The notes under the pieces were generated by a model that had not been told where the DNA came from, ran no database searches, and was given only the letters and a program-made list of their open reading frames with translations. From Sorghum bicolor (Eukaryota; Streptophyta; Magnoliopsida; Poales; Poaceae): a DNA stretch of 64,000 nucleotides. How positions within the stretch are numbered: the stretch's first letter is position 1; each line of letters opens with the position of its first letter. Shown here in pieces: positions 33,770 through 45,013 of this stretch. The stretch is from the NCBI RefSeq assembly GCF_000003195.3, contig NC_012870.2:37540377-37604376 (forward strand), read 5' to 3'. The translations under genes and the position numbers were made by a program.

Positions 33770-36329
33770 CTAAGAAGTCGGTGGAGGAGGTGAAGCAGTG
33801 GAGTCCCTCGGCACGGCCTCGAAGCGAGCTGCATCGTCTAAACTGTCGGCCGTCGAGGCAGAGGAGGTGGAGTGACCCTCAGAAGCTGCACGGGCTGGCG
33901 AAGCGGTCCGGGTCAGCTCTGTAGGTGCGGGAGTTGTCACTGGCTGTGCTGGCTGCTCAAGTCCTGCTGACGAAGCTGGCATGGACTCAGTCGCTGTAGC
34001 TGACGTCTCTGGTACTGTGGAAGACGGTGCAAGCTGCTCAGACGATGCTACAGACGACAACAGACGCTCAGTAGTGGTGACTGGCGCCGTAAAGGCGGCT
34101 GGAGCCTGTAGGGGTGGAGGCATAGGGTCACCTGTCAGAGCATTGTAGGAGAAGCTGAGGTGCGGGTCTGTCGACGTGTCCAACACAAGCTATGATGCTG
34201 ACGCAGACTGAGGTGTAAAACCAGAGCGGAGAGGCGTGAACTGTGTACCTGCTCAAAACCAGAGGAGATAGCACCCTGGGAGACCTGGTGCTGAGGCGTC
34301 GAGAACGACTGACTCTGAGCTGGGAGCTGTAGGGGCTGCTGTGACTGACTCTGAGTCGGAGGCGCTGGAGTGGGAGGCCTGACAGTCAAGGTGCCTGGGA
34401 GCTGGATCTGTGGAATCTGAATCCCTGAGGCGGCCATGATAGCGGCCATCATCACTGTCTGCTGGGCCTGGAACGCAAGCTGCTGCTCCTGAAAGGTGAG
34501 AAACTGTCGCTGGAGCTCATCCTGCCTAGCCTGCACGGCTGCATTGATGGTAGCCTGGTCCCTGTCTCTCCTCGCCTGATCCTCAGCTGCACGGCGCTGA
34601 TCTGCCCTCATACCCTCTAAGATAGCAAGTAAAGCTGGGTCTGAAGCACTAGAAGAGCCCCCTGCCTCGTGGTCGTGTGCTCTAGGAGGGAGGTCTGACA
34701 CTGACGGCTGATAGTCATCATCCGAGCTATCTGAGGCAGCCTCTGCATCTGCGAAAGCCCCAATGGCTATGTCCTGCTGCTCCTCTGTCTCTGGTACAGC
34801 TGCTGTACTACGAGTGCTCCTAGGAGAGGGTGGAGGCACTGGTCCACGTGGTGCACGAGGAGGTGGAGTAGCTCGGAGGTCATGGTGCGCTCTCAACATC
34901 TGCCTGGGGTCGTAGTGGTGGAAGACGGTGTCTGACTCTGTCAACTCCCTCTGCAAGTGAGCTGGCAGGGGTAGCGGCCTGGCACGGAGTATAAGCAAGG
35001 TGATCCAGTGTGCGTACGGCAACTGACGCCGTCCCCTGAAGCTCTCTGAGATGGTGTCCTCAATCTCTGAGACTATCAAATCCCACATGTCAAACTCCGT
35101 CTGGGAGATGAGGTGAGCAACAAGCCACTGCTGGATACGAGTGAATCCATCTCTGTAACCTATCCTGGGGAGAAGAGTCTTCCTCAACACAAAGTCGAGG
35201 ATCCTAGCTGGTCATGTGAAGTCTCCCACTGTCCGACTGGAGCCCTCTCCAAAAGGTGGACGGAAACAAGGAGCCACGAAGACAACAGGTGGTATCTCAC
35301 CACCATGAGGACGTCGGGGAGGCTCAAAGTTCCCATAGCATAGCTGGTGAATCCTGGTGGGAGAAGCTCGCAGCCCAAGCACCTCTTTGGCCCTCTGTGC
35401 TGTGACCCTGTAGTCAGTCCCTGCCAATGCGTAGTGGATATAACTATGATCCGGAGAAACCCACACTGACGCGTCGAACTCTCTGACCCACTGCTCACAG
35501 TAAGTACCAGGAAGAGCTAGTAACTCTGGGAGGCCGTGGAGGTAGGTGAAGTACTGACGGATATCTGCCTCAACCACGTTTCCCAGTATCTCAAGGTCGA
35601 TCACTCTATGCTCCTTGAACTGAGACTGAGAGTGAACCAGTGCCTCATAGATGTCCTCCTAGATGACTGTGTAGAACCTGGCACCGGCTCTGGGTCCCTA
35701 GCAGCTGGGAACCAAGTAGGAAACGGGACAAAGCGTAGCTGCTGGATCTCGCGGGCTGACACTAGGGTGAGATTCCTGTGAATCCTGACTGGCCGCTGAC
35801 GGGAAGCTGGAGTGCCTCTGGCTGGTGTGGCACGAGCAGTGGAGGTAGACTGACCCGGCGTACCAGTCCTAGGAATGGCTTGGGTACGTGCACGAGTCGA
35901 CCTCCTGAGGGGCTGCTCATGTGCCTCTACTGGATCCTCTGCCTGGGCTTCTATCTCTGTATCTGGATCCTCCTGAGCTGGATCTCTGACCACAAGTCTG
36001 ACCCGCTGACCTCCAATCATAACGGTGCCTGGAGGGGATCCATGTAGTGCCTCTGTCTCAAGAACTGCACGCCGCTGCTGTGGCATGAGATCATCTCTAA
36101 TCCTCAGGGCACCAGAGCGACCACCCCTCTCGGCTGCCTCAGCGGCTGCTGCAACTGCCTCTGCCACCTCTGCCTCTCTGTCACTGGCCTTGCGCTTCTT
36201 GGTGGCTAGCTTCTTGCCTATGCCCTTCTCTGCTGCGGACAGGCGACAGGGAGGATGACCTCCACCATCACCTCCTGGAGACCCTCCTGAGCCAGCTGCC
36301 GGACCACTGACGTTCTTGGTACGAGCCAT
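33770..36329 (-). pseudogene. Sirevirus third (env-position) ORF, two frameshifts and a stop
   Basis: Start MARTKNVSGPAAGSG at 36329. The N-terminal part is basic and Ala/Arg-rich (KKLATKKRKASDREAE, nuclear-signal-like). The frame shifts near 35600 into ILGNVVEADIRQYFTYLHGL and AKEVLGLRASPTRIHQLCYG, a globular region like plant transposon-associated proteins. A TGA at 35212-35214 precedes RIGYRDGFTRIQQWLVAHLI. A Gln-rich coiled coil follows (RQDELQRQFLTFQEQQLAFQ), then a second shift near 34240 into a Pro/Ser/Thr tail ending at 33770. No signal peptide or convincing membrane helix is seen, so the env label is positional only. Role unknown. Confidence 0.7.
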
Positions 36330-37110
36330 TGCGAGAGCAAACGACTGAACGAACTGCCGACAAAGCCCAACTGACAACGGAGATCAACGCGGAACGGAGG
36401 ACGAGACGTGTTCCGGATACAATAACACGATCGAGATCTGCCAGAGAACGAGAAACCATTCCTCAAGGTGCTGTAGATATGAAACGAATCAAATCGACGT
36501 CGGAAACAACAACCTAATTCATTCAAGCAATGAAACAAACACCTCAAGGGCAAGGTTGACGAAACTCACCCAAACCCTAGAACTCTTGCGAGATCATGGA
36601 TCCACGCGAGAAGAGGACGGAGAGGAGAGCTTCTTGGGCAGATCTGGCACGCGGGGGGAAGGCCGAGGTCACCTGCAGGAGCTCTCGATGGCGGTGGCGG
36701 CGCTAGGGCACGGGGGCGGAGAGCACGGCTCGGGCGGGTTTCGGAGACGAGAGAAAAACTGGCCGTGAGACGCCCCTGGGCGCGGGCTTTATGCGTCCGC
36801 CGTGGGGTCACCAGACGCTCTTAATGCGGCACCAGACGCGTCCGATGACCACCGGACTCATTCGCAGAGAGGTATGCAATTCGGCACTGCACCGGACGAT
36901 GGGCACCGGACGCTGGCTTTAGCGTCCGGTGCTTCAGGTCACGCCAGGTGAGCACCGAGCGCACCTCACTGGAAGCTGCAGGGGCACTGTTCCTGCGTCC
37001 GGTGTGTGCAGTCTGGCACACTCACCGCACTGGACGCATGGAGGCAGCGTCCGATGCATCGTCCGGTGCTCCTCTGAGCACTTTTTCAACAAAGCACAAC
37101 GTCCGACTAT
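36330..37110 (-). promoter_or_regulatory. Candidate promoter and leader of the Sirevirus third ORF
   Basis: About 11 CACCGGACGC-type half-sites at 36805-37075 repeat the LTR motif. A TATA-like CATAAAGC (minus) follows at about 36785-36793. The ~450-base leader contains a possible intron (donor GGTGAGTTTC at 36570-36561, acceptor TCTCTGGCAG ending 36438) before the ATG at 36329. The order motif cluster, TATA, start repeats that of the LTR. Confidence 0.5.
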
Positions 37111-37580
37111 GACCCAACCAAGTTCCATCTTCAAAGACACGCAAAAAAAAACCAAATGGAACTGGTATGAGTGACTTCTCTCAAACCCTCAAATTTTCAC
37201 AAATATTTAGCCATAGGCTTAGTAGTTTTTATGAAAATAATTCGAGAAATCGCCAAGGAGCATCATATGGCCATAAAGCTAGGGGTTTGAATCATAATGA
37301 GCTTTGAATGCTCCCCCTATCTATGGACAAACACAGTGGATGCTCAAAGAATAACCGAAAAGAAACGGTCAACTAACAAGCATGCACATGATATGAGTTG
37401 TAATGCAATACTTGAAAGTAAACTAATGCTTGTCATGTTTGAACCAAGGTTAAGCTTTTTCACACACAAAAGGGGGTTATCTTAACCATGTTAGACAAGC
37501 CCTACAAGCAAGTTGTATTTTAGTTTTAGTATGCATGGTATGCAAAGCAAAAGTTATTTACAAGATTCAACACACAACTT
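37111..37580 (-). other. Sirevirus noncoding region after pol
   Basis: AT-rich, with a PPT-like run (GCTCCCCCTATC on +, near 37309). No supported gene. Confidence 0.6.
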
Positions 37581-39077
37581 TTATCTTTTAGTGAAGTTAG
37601 AGAGATCAAGCACATTTAGTTCATTTCTTAACATACAAAACCTAGCTTCATCTAGGGGTTTTGTGAAGATATCCGCCAATTGATTTTCCGTTCCCACATT
37701 CTCTAGAGATATGTCACGTTTAGCAACATGATCCCTAAGGAAGTGGTGACGGATGTCAATATGTTTTGTGCGGGTGTGTTGAACCGGGTTGTTTGCAAGT
37801 TTTTCGGCACTTTCGTTGTCACACAACAAAGGTACTTTGTCTAGTACTACTTCATAGTCTAGCAAAGTTTGTTTCATGTAGAGTATTTGTGCACAACAAG
37901 CACCGGCGGCAATGTATTCCGCCTCGGCCGTTGACAAGGCAACACTATTTTGTTTCTTTGACATCCAAGAGACAAGAGATCTACCTAGGAAGTGGCACCC
38001 TCCGGATGTGCTTTTTCTATCAATTCGGTACCCGGCATAATCCGAATCGGAATAGCCTACAAGTTGGAATCTTGCACCTTTGGGATACCACAAACCTAGG
38101 TAAGGTGTATATTTTAGATACCTAAGAATTCTCTTGACGGCAATCAAGTGAGATTCCATAGGCATTGCTTGATATCTAGCGCACATACACACACTAAACA
38201 TGATATCGGGCCTAGATGCGGTGAGGTAGAGGAGACTTCCTATCATGGAGCGATAGAGAGTCTTGTCAATTGGGTGACCTCCCTCATCCAAGTCGAGATG
38301 CCCATTTGATGCCATGGGAGTCTTGATTGGCTTGCAATCCATCATCTTGAACCTCTTGAGAAGATCTTGTGTGTACTTCTCTTGAGAGATGAAAACTCCT
38401 TCCTTCATTTGCTTGACTTGAAATCCTAGGAAGAAGGATAGCTCGCCAATCATGGACATCTCAAACTCCTTGGACATTAAATCACCAAATTCCTTGCAAA
38501 AATCTTCATTAGTAGAGCCAAAAATAATATCATCAACATAAACTTGGCAAATGAAGATTTCCCCATTCATTTTCTTGGTGAAGAGTGTTGTGTCAACTTT
38601 CCCAATCTTGAAGCCCTTCTCAATGAGGAAGTCCCTAAGCCTCTCATACCAAGCTCTAGGAGCTTGCTTGAGAACATAGAGAGCCTTGGACAACTGGTAG
38701 AGATGCTTGGGGTACCTAGGGTCTTCAAAACCAGGGGGTTGATCAACATAGACAAGCTCATTAATATATCCTTTCAAAAAAGCACTTTTCACATCCATTT
38801 GAAATAACTTGATATCATGACTAGATGCATATGCAAGTAGGATACGGATTGCTTCAAGTCTTGCCACCGGTGCAAAGGTTTCACCGAAGTCAAGACCTTC
38901 CACATGTGAAAAGCCTTTTGCCACAAGCCTTGCCTTGTTGCACACCACTTTGCATTGATCATCCTTCTTGTTCAAGAAGACCCACTTTGTTCCAATCACT
39001 CTTGCATCTTTGGGTCGCTCTTCAAGTGTCCATACTTTATTGCGAAAGAAGTTGTTCAACTCCTCTTGCATGGCCAT
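37581..39077 (-). pseudogene. Sirevirus reverse transcriptase and RNase H, 5' truncated
   Basis: The remaining 498 codons start mid-gene at MAMQEELNNFFRNKVW, cut by Tekay-1. RT blocks in order: VARLEAIRILLAYASSHDIK, LFQMDVKSAFLKGYINELVY, QAPRAWYERLRDFL, catalytic YVDDIIFGST (about 180 codons in) and MIGELSFFLGFQVKQ. RNase H follows: YSDSDYAGYRIDRKSTSG, ALSTAEAEYIAA, LLCDNESA, HIDIRHHFLRDHV. It ends naturally at 37581. No internal stop or frameshift, so the only break seen is the insertion. Gag, protease and integrase lie outside the window. Confidence 0.95.
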
Positions 39078-42000
39078 TGTAACACCCCAGGTGTTTGCCA
39101 CGAGTTAGACCTTAGGTTTTGAACTCAAACATGCCAAGTTAAGTGGTGATGATCATGTTAAGGTTAATCCATGAAAGTGAGCCTTAAGTCAAACTTAGAG
39201 AATGCACCCTTGCTTACATATAGTACGTTTTCAAAGTGCATGCTTGGGTGATGTTTATGGAACCTCTCTCATGTGTTCCACATCCATCACTGCCTATAGT
39301 GATCACTCAAAAAGTTTCAAGAAGTTTGGAATCAAAAGGTCACATGAAATGATGAGTTACATGCTTGTTGGAATGACCTCATTAAGTAAATAGAACCATA
39401 GGTCATCAACCAATCCTTGCAACCTTGCCCAAATGACTCTAGATGAACTCTACAACAAAAGTCATGAAGGTTACATGTTGAGCTTGTGCCCAGAAAGTGC
39501 TTCAATTAGCCTAAAACCTTAGTTTGAGCTTTATCAAGTTGCTGCTTTGACCAAAGTGAAAGTTTGACTTCTGTACTAGTTGTGAGGTTTGACCTTAAAT
39601 GAAAGTTGTAGTTTAGATTCTGTAGAACAAACTTTGTTTAATGGTCAAGAGCTAGTTTTTCCCCTAACCTAATCATATTGAGCTTACACGATTCAATCCA
39701 GTGCTGTTTTGGAACTCCCAAAATTTGGCTAAGTCAAAACAGTATTTCAGTTTCGGGTACCCTAGTTTGGAGCCTTGTATCTTCCAAATAAAACTGAACC
39801 AGTACAAGGTCCTTTTGTAAAAGTTGTAGTATAGTTTGCATACTACAATCTTTGTTAAAGTTACTAAGTCTGAATCATCTTCTAAGCATGTCAAATAATA
39901 GTCCCAAGATTGAATCTGCTATAATTTCTAGCACTTAAAGTTTCTAAGTCTAGGTTTGCAGTTCATCACGTTGGCATTCCGCGTTCTCCAAATTTTACTA
40001 AACAACTTGCTTGTGTCACCAAATAAAAGTTGGAGCACATATTGTGGGCTACAGCATGCCAAAAGATGACACCAGTTTGACTTCGTTTTGGTCATCAATT
40101 TTGAGTTTCGCTAATCACTATCAATTCGTTGACACTCATAGATTGGCATCAAATTCTCTACTAATCTATAACTCTAATGACCGTGAACCTTAAATAAGAA
40201 ATGTAGAGTGGTCCGAGTAGAGCAACCTTCATTTTTGGTCCATGTCCAAATTCAGTCCAGATCCGACCCAAATGGGCATCCCACGCTGACCACTTCGTTG
40301 CCCGCAACGTGATCGACGAAATGTCACAACGAGCGACACGCGTCCAGTGCGTGTCCACCATGCAAGAGCACCGCGTGCCCAGCTCCCTGCTCCCCACTGA
40401 CGCGTGCTCCTGCCCTCCAGAGTGGATGGCGAGCTGCCCACTCCTCCATGGCGTCCTCTCTCGCCCTCAAGCACTTCTCCTCGCGCTCTACCGCAGGGAC
40501 GACGCCACCGCGTCCACCATGGCTGCCGGCGCTCTGCTCTGTGCCTTGCTGCTCAGTGCAGGAGCTACTGCGCCCCATCGTGCTGCTGCTGCTTCGACTG
40601 CAAGGACATGGCCAGGGCGTGGCCAAGCCTTCCCTTCCAGCAACGGTCGGCCGGCCGGAGTCGTCCTCCTCCGTCTCCGGTTGGGTATAGGAAGAAGAAA
40701 GGACCTCGGGTAAAAATAAGAAACAACTCAGAGTTCCAGATGCGAAGCCAAGACTCATATAAATAGTGTTTGTGAGCTGTTGCGTGATTCATGCAAAGTC
40801 CAGGGTCCCCGGTGAAAGATCTGTTTTCCTTTTTCCTTTGTTTTTGCAGATTTCTGGATGAACTTTGGAAATCTATAGTAATTCATAGAAAAGTAGTAAA
40901 ATAGCAAATATGGACTTTTTTGAATCCTTTTGAAATTCTCTATGCAGTAGATCTATAATATGGCATGGTTTAGTTTGCTGTTTTAGCAGTAAAAATAGAT
41001 TTATGCAGTTCGGTTTTAATTGCTTGTTATATTTGTCTTTTTCATAACCATTGTATTATTGCTCAAATAAATGTGAAAATATTATGACAAGCTTTTCATA
41101 TGATATTTGATGTCTGGTAAAAGTTTCATGAATTTAGGAATGACAAATTAGGAGTTATAAAAATAACAAATGCTCTGTGTTGCCTTGCTCCTATTCTGAG
41201 TGTATCTGCATGTTGATATTGTTTGACTCAGTTAGGTTGTGAATCATGCCTGGATGAAAATATATGAGTTTTAGTACTTTTCATAAGATTTCCCTAAAGC
41301 TAAATAGCATAATTTTTGGTTAAGCATATCTTTAGTTATAGTGGTTTTAATCACTGTTTTAGTTTCTGTCTAAACCCAGACAGGAATACATTGTTTGTTA
41401 TGTAAGGCCTTGTTAGTGCTAGATTCAACTCTAGATGTTTATAACAAAGTTGTTCACAATTTATTAAGCTTTCTAGAAAGTACATAACCATAATTTATGG
41501 ACATGTGAAACTCAAGTTATGGCTGTTTAATGTGACATGATAGATTCTGTCCATGTTTTGGACAGAGATATCTTTATGGATCTTGATAAATGGTTTATAA
41601 GTATAAATAAAAATGTAAAAAATGGAAAATATTGTTCCAATACAGTCCTATGATATTTTTGTATCATGTTTATGTATGATATGGCCATGTGTTTGAAGAA
41701 AATATAATTTGTGCATTTATCTTGCTCTCACATGGTTAATTGCAATAGCAATTTGTCTTTTTCATAGATGTTGCTGTGCTTATTCAAATACTCTGAAATT
41801 TATACAGCAGTCTATTCATGGTATTCAGAGGCTACTATCATTTTTGTAGAATTTACTGTGCATGTTTGGTTTATGTTCTTCAATTCACCTTATTATCCAA
41901 ATAAATTAAGAAATGCATTAAATAAATTTATTTGGAAATGACCACTATGTTTTCTGGTGTTCTTTAGATATATGTAAACTGTTGGTAACAATGGTTTTGC

Positions 42001-43681
42001 TCAAATGCATGTTTGAAACATAAGTTAATAATTAATTGTTTGCAATTGCTGTTTCTGGACAGTTTGTGGAACTATTTGGATTACAATATGTAAATGATGT
42101 TTTCTGGGAATCTTGTTTATAGCAAAGTTGTAGATAATTCATTTATCTAGCTTCTGTCAAAATGTGGAAGTATTTGGTTATGTGGTTTGTGAGTTATGTC
42201 TGTTTAAAGTTTGATTCCAGAAAGGGCTGCTCTCTGTTTGACAGGGACAGATTCTGGAAATTTATAATTTCTACCAGCTTAAGTTGAGAATCATGCTTTT
42301 ATGTCGAAATATCAAATGTAGATAATTTCTTAAGCTTTCTAGAATGTCTTAATTCATGTCTTTTGGAGTTGTGTAACTCCAGTTATGATTTATTTTCTCA
42401 GCTTCTGTTAACAGTCCTAAAAATGACAGATTCCTTGTATTGTTGTTGCTTGGTATATTGCTATGTATGACTCATGTGTTTGGTAAGGGCTAAGTTAATA
42501 TACCTGAGACCTTGTGAAACATGTATGCCATATCTAATATGTTTAGTGTTGCATTCCTTGTTCACTTAGCATGTGGTAATGTAATCATTAAGTTGAGCAA
42601 TGAGATGTGCTTAAGTATGTTTAGTGTAACCATGCTCTTGCCATGCTTTTTGTGTGTGATGCTTTGTCTATTGCACTTCTATATGTTCATGTACTTGCAT
42701 CTTGCATCTCATTTAGGTACGCTAGATGAACCACGTGAAGGACTTTATGGTGGACCTATCGGGATGATGGAAGGACTACACAAGTGTTGACAGCTTAGAT
42801 GTCGTCAAGACGGTGCAAGCTAACTTAGTTGACTTGTGTCGGATTCCAGGCAAGCCCCGGAGCATTCTAAGTCTCCTACCCTCTCTTTTTATAAAAGCAC
42901 AAGAGTATAACTTTATATGATGCATTAGGTGATAGGAGTTGAATGAAACCGTTGGTGCATATATTCCTACCTTGTCCACTATATGAAACTACCTAAACCC
43001 TTACTAGTATAAGGAAAACGTTCTATGCTTAGCTATGCTTAGCTCGGTAGAAGCCGGGTGATTTCCTGTCACCTGCGAGAGATAGGTGGATACTTGATCA
43101 CGGTTGGCTATATTTGCTGTCGTGGAAATAACCATGGTGTTATTAATGAATTTGAGACCGGGCGGGATGACGATAGTGAAGCAACAAGGCATGGAGGTCA
43201 TGAGTGTGAATCTATCCCCGTCTGTGTCGTTTAAGGACCGAATCGCTGTACGTCCCCGTGTCATGTTGAACGCATGCCTATCACTTAGTTGGCCGGATAA
43301 GTCGTTCCGACCGCGAAGCCTACGAATGCAACTCAGGCCGGATACCCCGTTCTGTATGAGTGTGCACCCTGGTTGGTAGTAAGGATGTGCGGGGAGTCAA
43401 TGGCGTAAGCCTAGGTGTCAGGTTAGAGTCCTGCCCTGGCAGATTGGCGGTCCCTGGGGGTGCGGCGCTGGACGGACCCGCGACTTGGTCCGGAGTTGTG
43501 CTAAAGGTGATCCAAGCTACTCTAGCTAAGTATGCCTGGGTGAGTGCTAGGAATACCCCTCCAGCTGGATAGGAATCGATTCGAATCGCCGTCTCTCCCA
43601 GATAGTGAGAACTTGACTCGGGCAGCGGCAACGTAGATAAACTAAATGAAACTTGATGGTTATGATGATGATGATGGCTAC
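39078..43681 (+). repeat. Tekay-1 LTR, left part (interrupted)
   Basis: Starts TGTAACACCCCAGG inside Sirevirus RT; the flank 39073-39077 is GCCAT. Block order matches the Tekay-2 LTR (GC-rich promoter zone, long AT-rich stretch, late GC-rich block with CTCCAGCTGGA and GATTCGAATCG). Athila-D cuts it at 43682 and the remainder is outside. Whether it is a 5', 3' or solo LTR cannot be told. Small ORFs at 40309-40766 are in the GC-rich zone and not supported. Confidence 0.8.
40756..40765 (+). promoter_or_regulatory. TATA box, Tekay-1 LTR
   Basis: CATATAAATA at the end of the GC-rich zone, a usual place for the U3/R boundary. Confidence 0.5.
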
Positions 43682-43710
43682 TGTTGGGTATTTTAAACGC
43701 AAACAGAAAA

Positions 43711-43728
43711 ATCCGCAAGCGCACGGAT
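43711..43728 (-). other. U5 hairpin, Athila-D
   Basis: Minus strand ATCCGTGCGCTTGCGGAT, perfect ATCCG/CGGAT stem. Confidence 0.6.
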
Positions 43729-44344
43729 ACCGATGTAGCTTTCACCCGGGAGTATTCCAGAGTATCGATTTTCCACAGGGAACGTGAGTGTACTAATTAA
43801 GATCCAAGATCGCCTAAGGATAACTATATAATTATTTTTGGTGGGAAGAGAGGATGTTTCCTGAGAGTTCTCTAGTTGATCTAAGAATCAAGAATTACTT
43901 CAAGATTATATATATCGGGACATCAGAGCACTAACCATAGAAAGAGATGAGAAGGGGGCTAGGAAGGTCTGACTACGGTCCTACAAACACCGATCCGAAC
44001 GAGGTGGAATACGTCGACCGTTAGGGCTGTCACTACCCTAGGGCTACCACAACAATCCGCAGGATTGGGTGCAATTCCAGGTAATTGCAAGACTAAACAC
44101 CACGTCTAATCTATTAATTACTACTCTAATGTTGCAAAGATTAGAGCACTTGATGCAAGCGGGAATCCAATAAATAACTTGAATGTAAATAAAAGTAATT
44201 AGAGAACTCAGGAGTTATGAATTGAAGAACCTGGAGAATGATGAAGAACGAACCAGATGCTGCAAAAGTACAATGTTGAGGAAGATCTGACAGATCCGGC
44301 TCCTCCTCCGCTCTCCTCTTCTCTCTCCCTATTTTCTAGATTAC

Positions 44345-44446
44345 AACTAGAACTAACTAGAACTAGAACTAGAGGAACTAGAACTAGAACTAGATGAACT
44401 AGAAGTAGATCTAGATGAACTAGAGGTAGAACTAGAAGAACTAGAG
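44345..44446. repeat. AACTAG minisatellite in Athila-D LTR
   Basis: Imperfect hexamer array (AACTAG, with ATGAACTAG, GTAGAT and GGAACTAG variants) between the TATA box and the U5 side, in the transcribed leader. Not seen in the other Athila LTRs here. Confidence 0.85.
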
Positions 44447-44530
44447 GGATCCTCTCTACTTGGATGAAGAATTGAAACCCTAGCTTTGATTCTGTAGAAG
44501 AGGTATGCCTCCAGGGGCTGGTGGGGGTCT

Positions 44531-44540
44531 GCTTATATAG
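44531..44540 (-). promoter_or_regulatory. TATA box, Athila-D LTR
   Basis: Minus CTATATAAGC followed by AGACCCCC, same core as the other copies. Confidence 0.6.
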
Positions 44541-45013
44541 TCCAGGAAGAGTAGCCCCTATGAAATCTAGGAAGAGTAGCTCCCAAGAAATCTAGGAAGA
44601 GTAGCTCCCAAGGAATTTCCATGTTATTCTCCACCATCCGATCAAACCGACCTTCCTCGTGTGATTTTCCTTGATCCTTAGAGTCGGTGGGGCATAATCC
44701 CCGAGACTCGTGCTGATTGGCCAGCAGAGGAGGGCGGGCGCCCTGCCTCCGGGCCCGCTCGGCCTCCCGTTCGTTCCCGTGGCTTCTGGAGTCTTCTAGA
44801 TGATAGAAAATTGCGCGGCACGTTAATATCTCTATGTAATCCCGACGTGTGGGCCTTTCTTCCGTATTTACTGATAACCCCCTGCAGAAATAAACAAACA
44901 CCAAAACTCGTGGAATTCTGTCAGATAAAACCCTAAGTCTAGGTGTTGGCTGCATTTGGATCCTTTTCCATGATTAGTTGATGGTTAAATGTGAGCATTA
45001 AGGACCGTCAACA

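Larger units (their letters stand above)
31796..39077 (-). mobile_element. Sirevirus (Ty1/copia) 3' half, inserted in Athila-C
   Basis: In element order: RT-RNase H (39077-37581), noncoding DNA with palindromic motifs, a third env-position ORF (36329-33770), PPT and 3' LTR (33317-31796). It is cut at 39077/39078 by Tekay-1; the 5' half lies outside the window. The flank 31791-31795 is CTATG. A third ORF downstream of pol and CACCGGAC/GTCCGGTG motif clusters are known traits of the Sirevirus genus. Confidence 0.85.
43682..45013 (-). repeat. Athila-D 3' LTR (1332 bp)
   Basis: + strand TGTTGGGTATT...CCGTCAACA. GC motif 44732-44743, TATA (minus CTATATAAGC) 44531-44540, U5 hairpin 43711-43728. 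Confidence 0.9.

Noticed and set aside
32500..37110. CRISPR-like array from regularly repeated CACCGGACGC motifs
   Set aside because: Units are 10 bases, in alternating orientation and with irregular spacing, in a plant Sirevirus; this is the known LTR motif.
40309..40766. Cluster of overlapping ORFs up to 144 codons on both strands
   Set aside because: GC-rich promoter zone of the Tekay-1 LTR, open in several frames at once.
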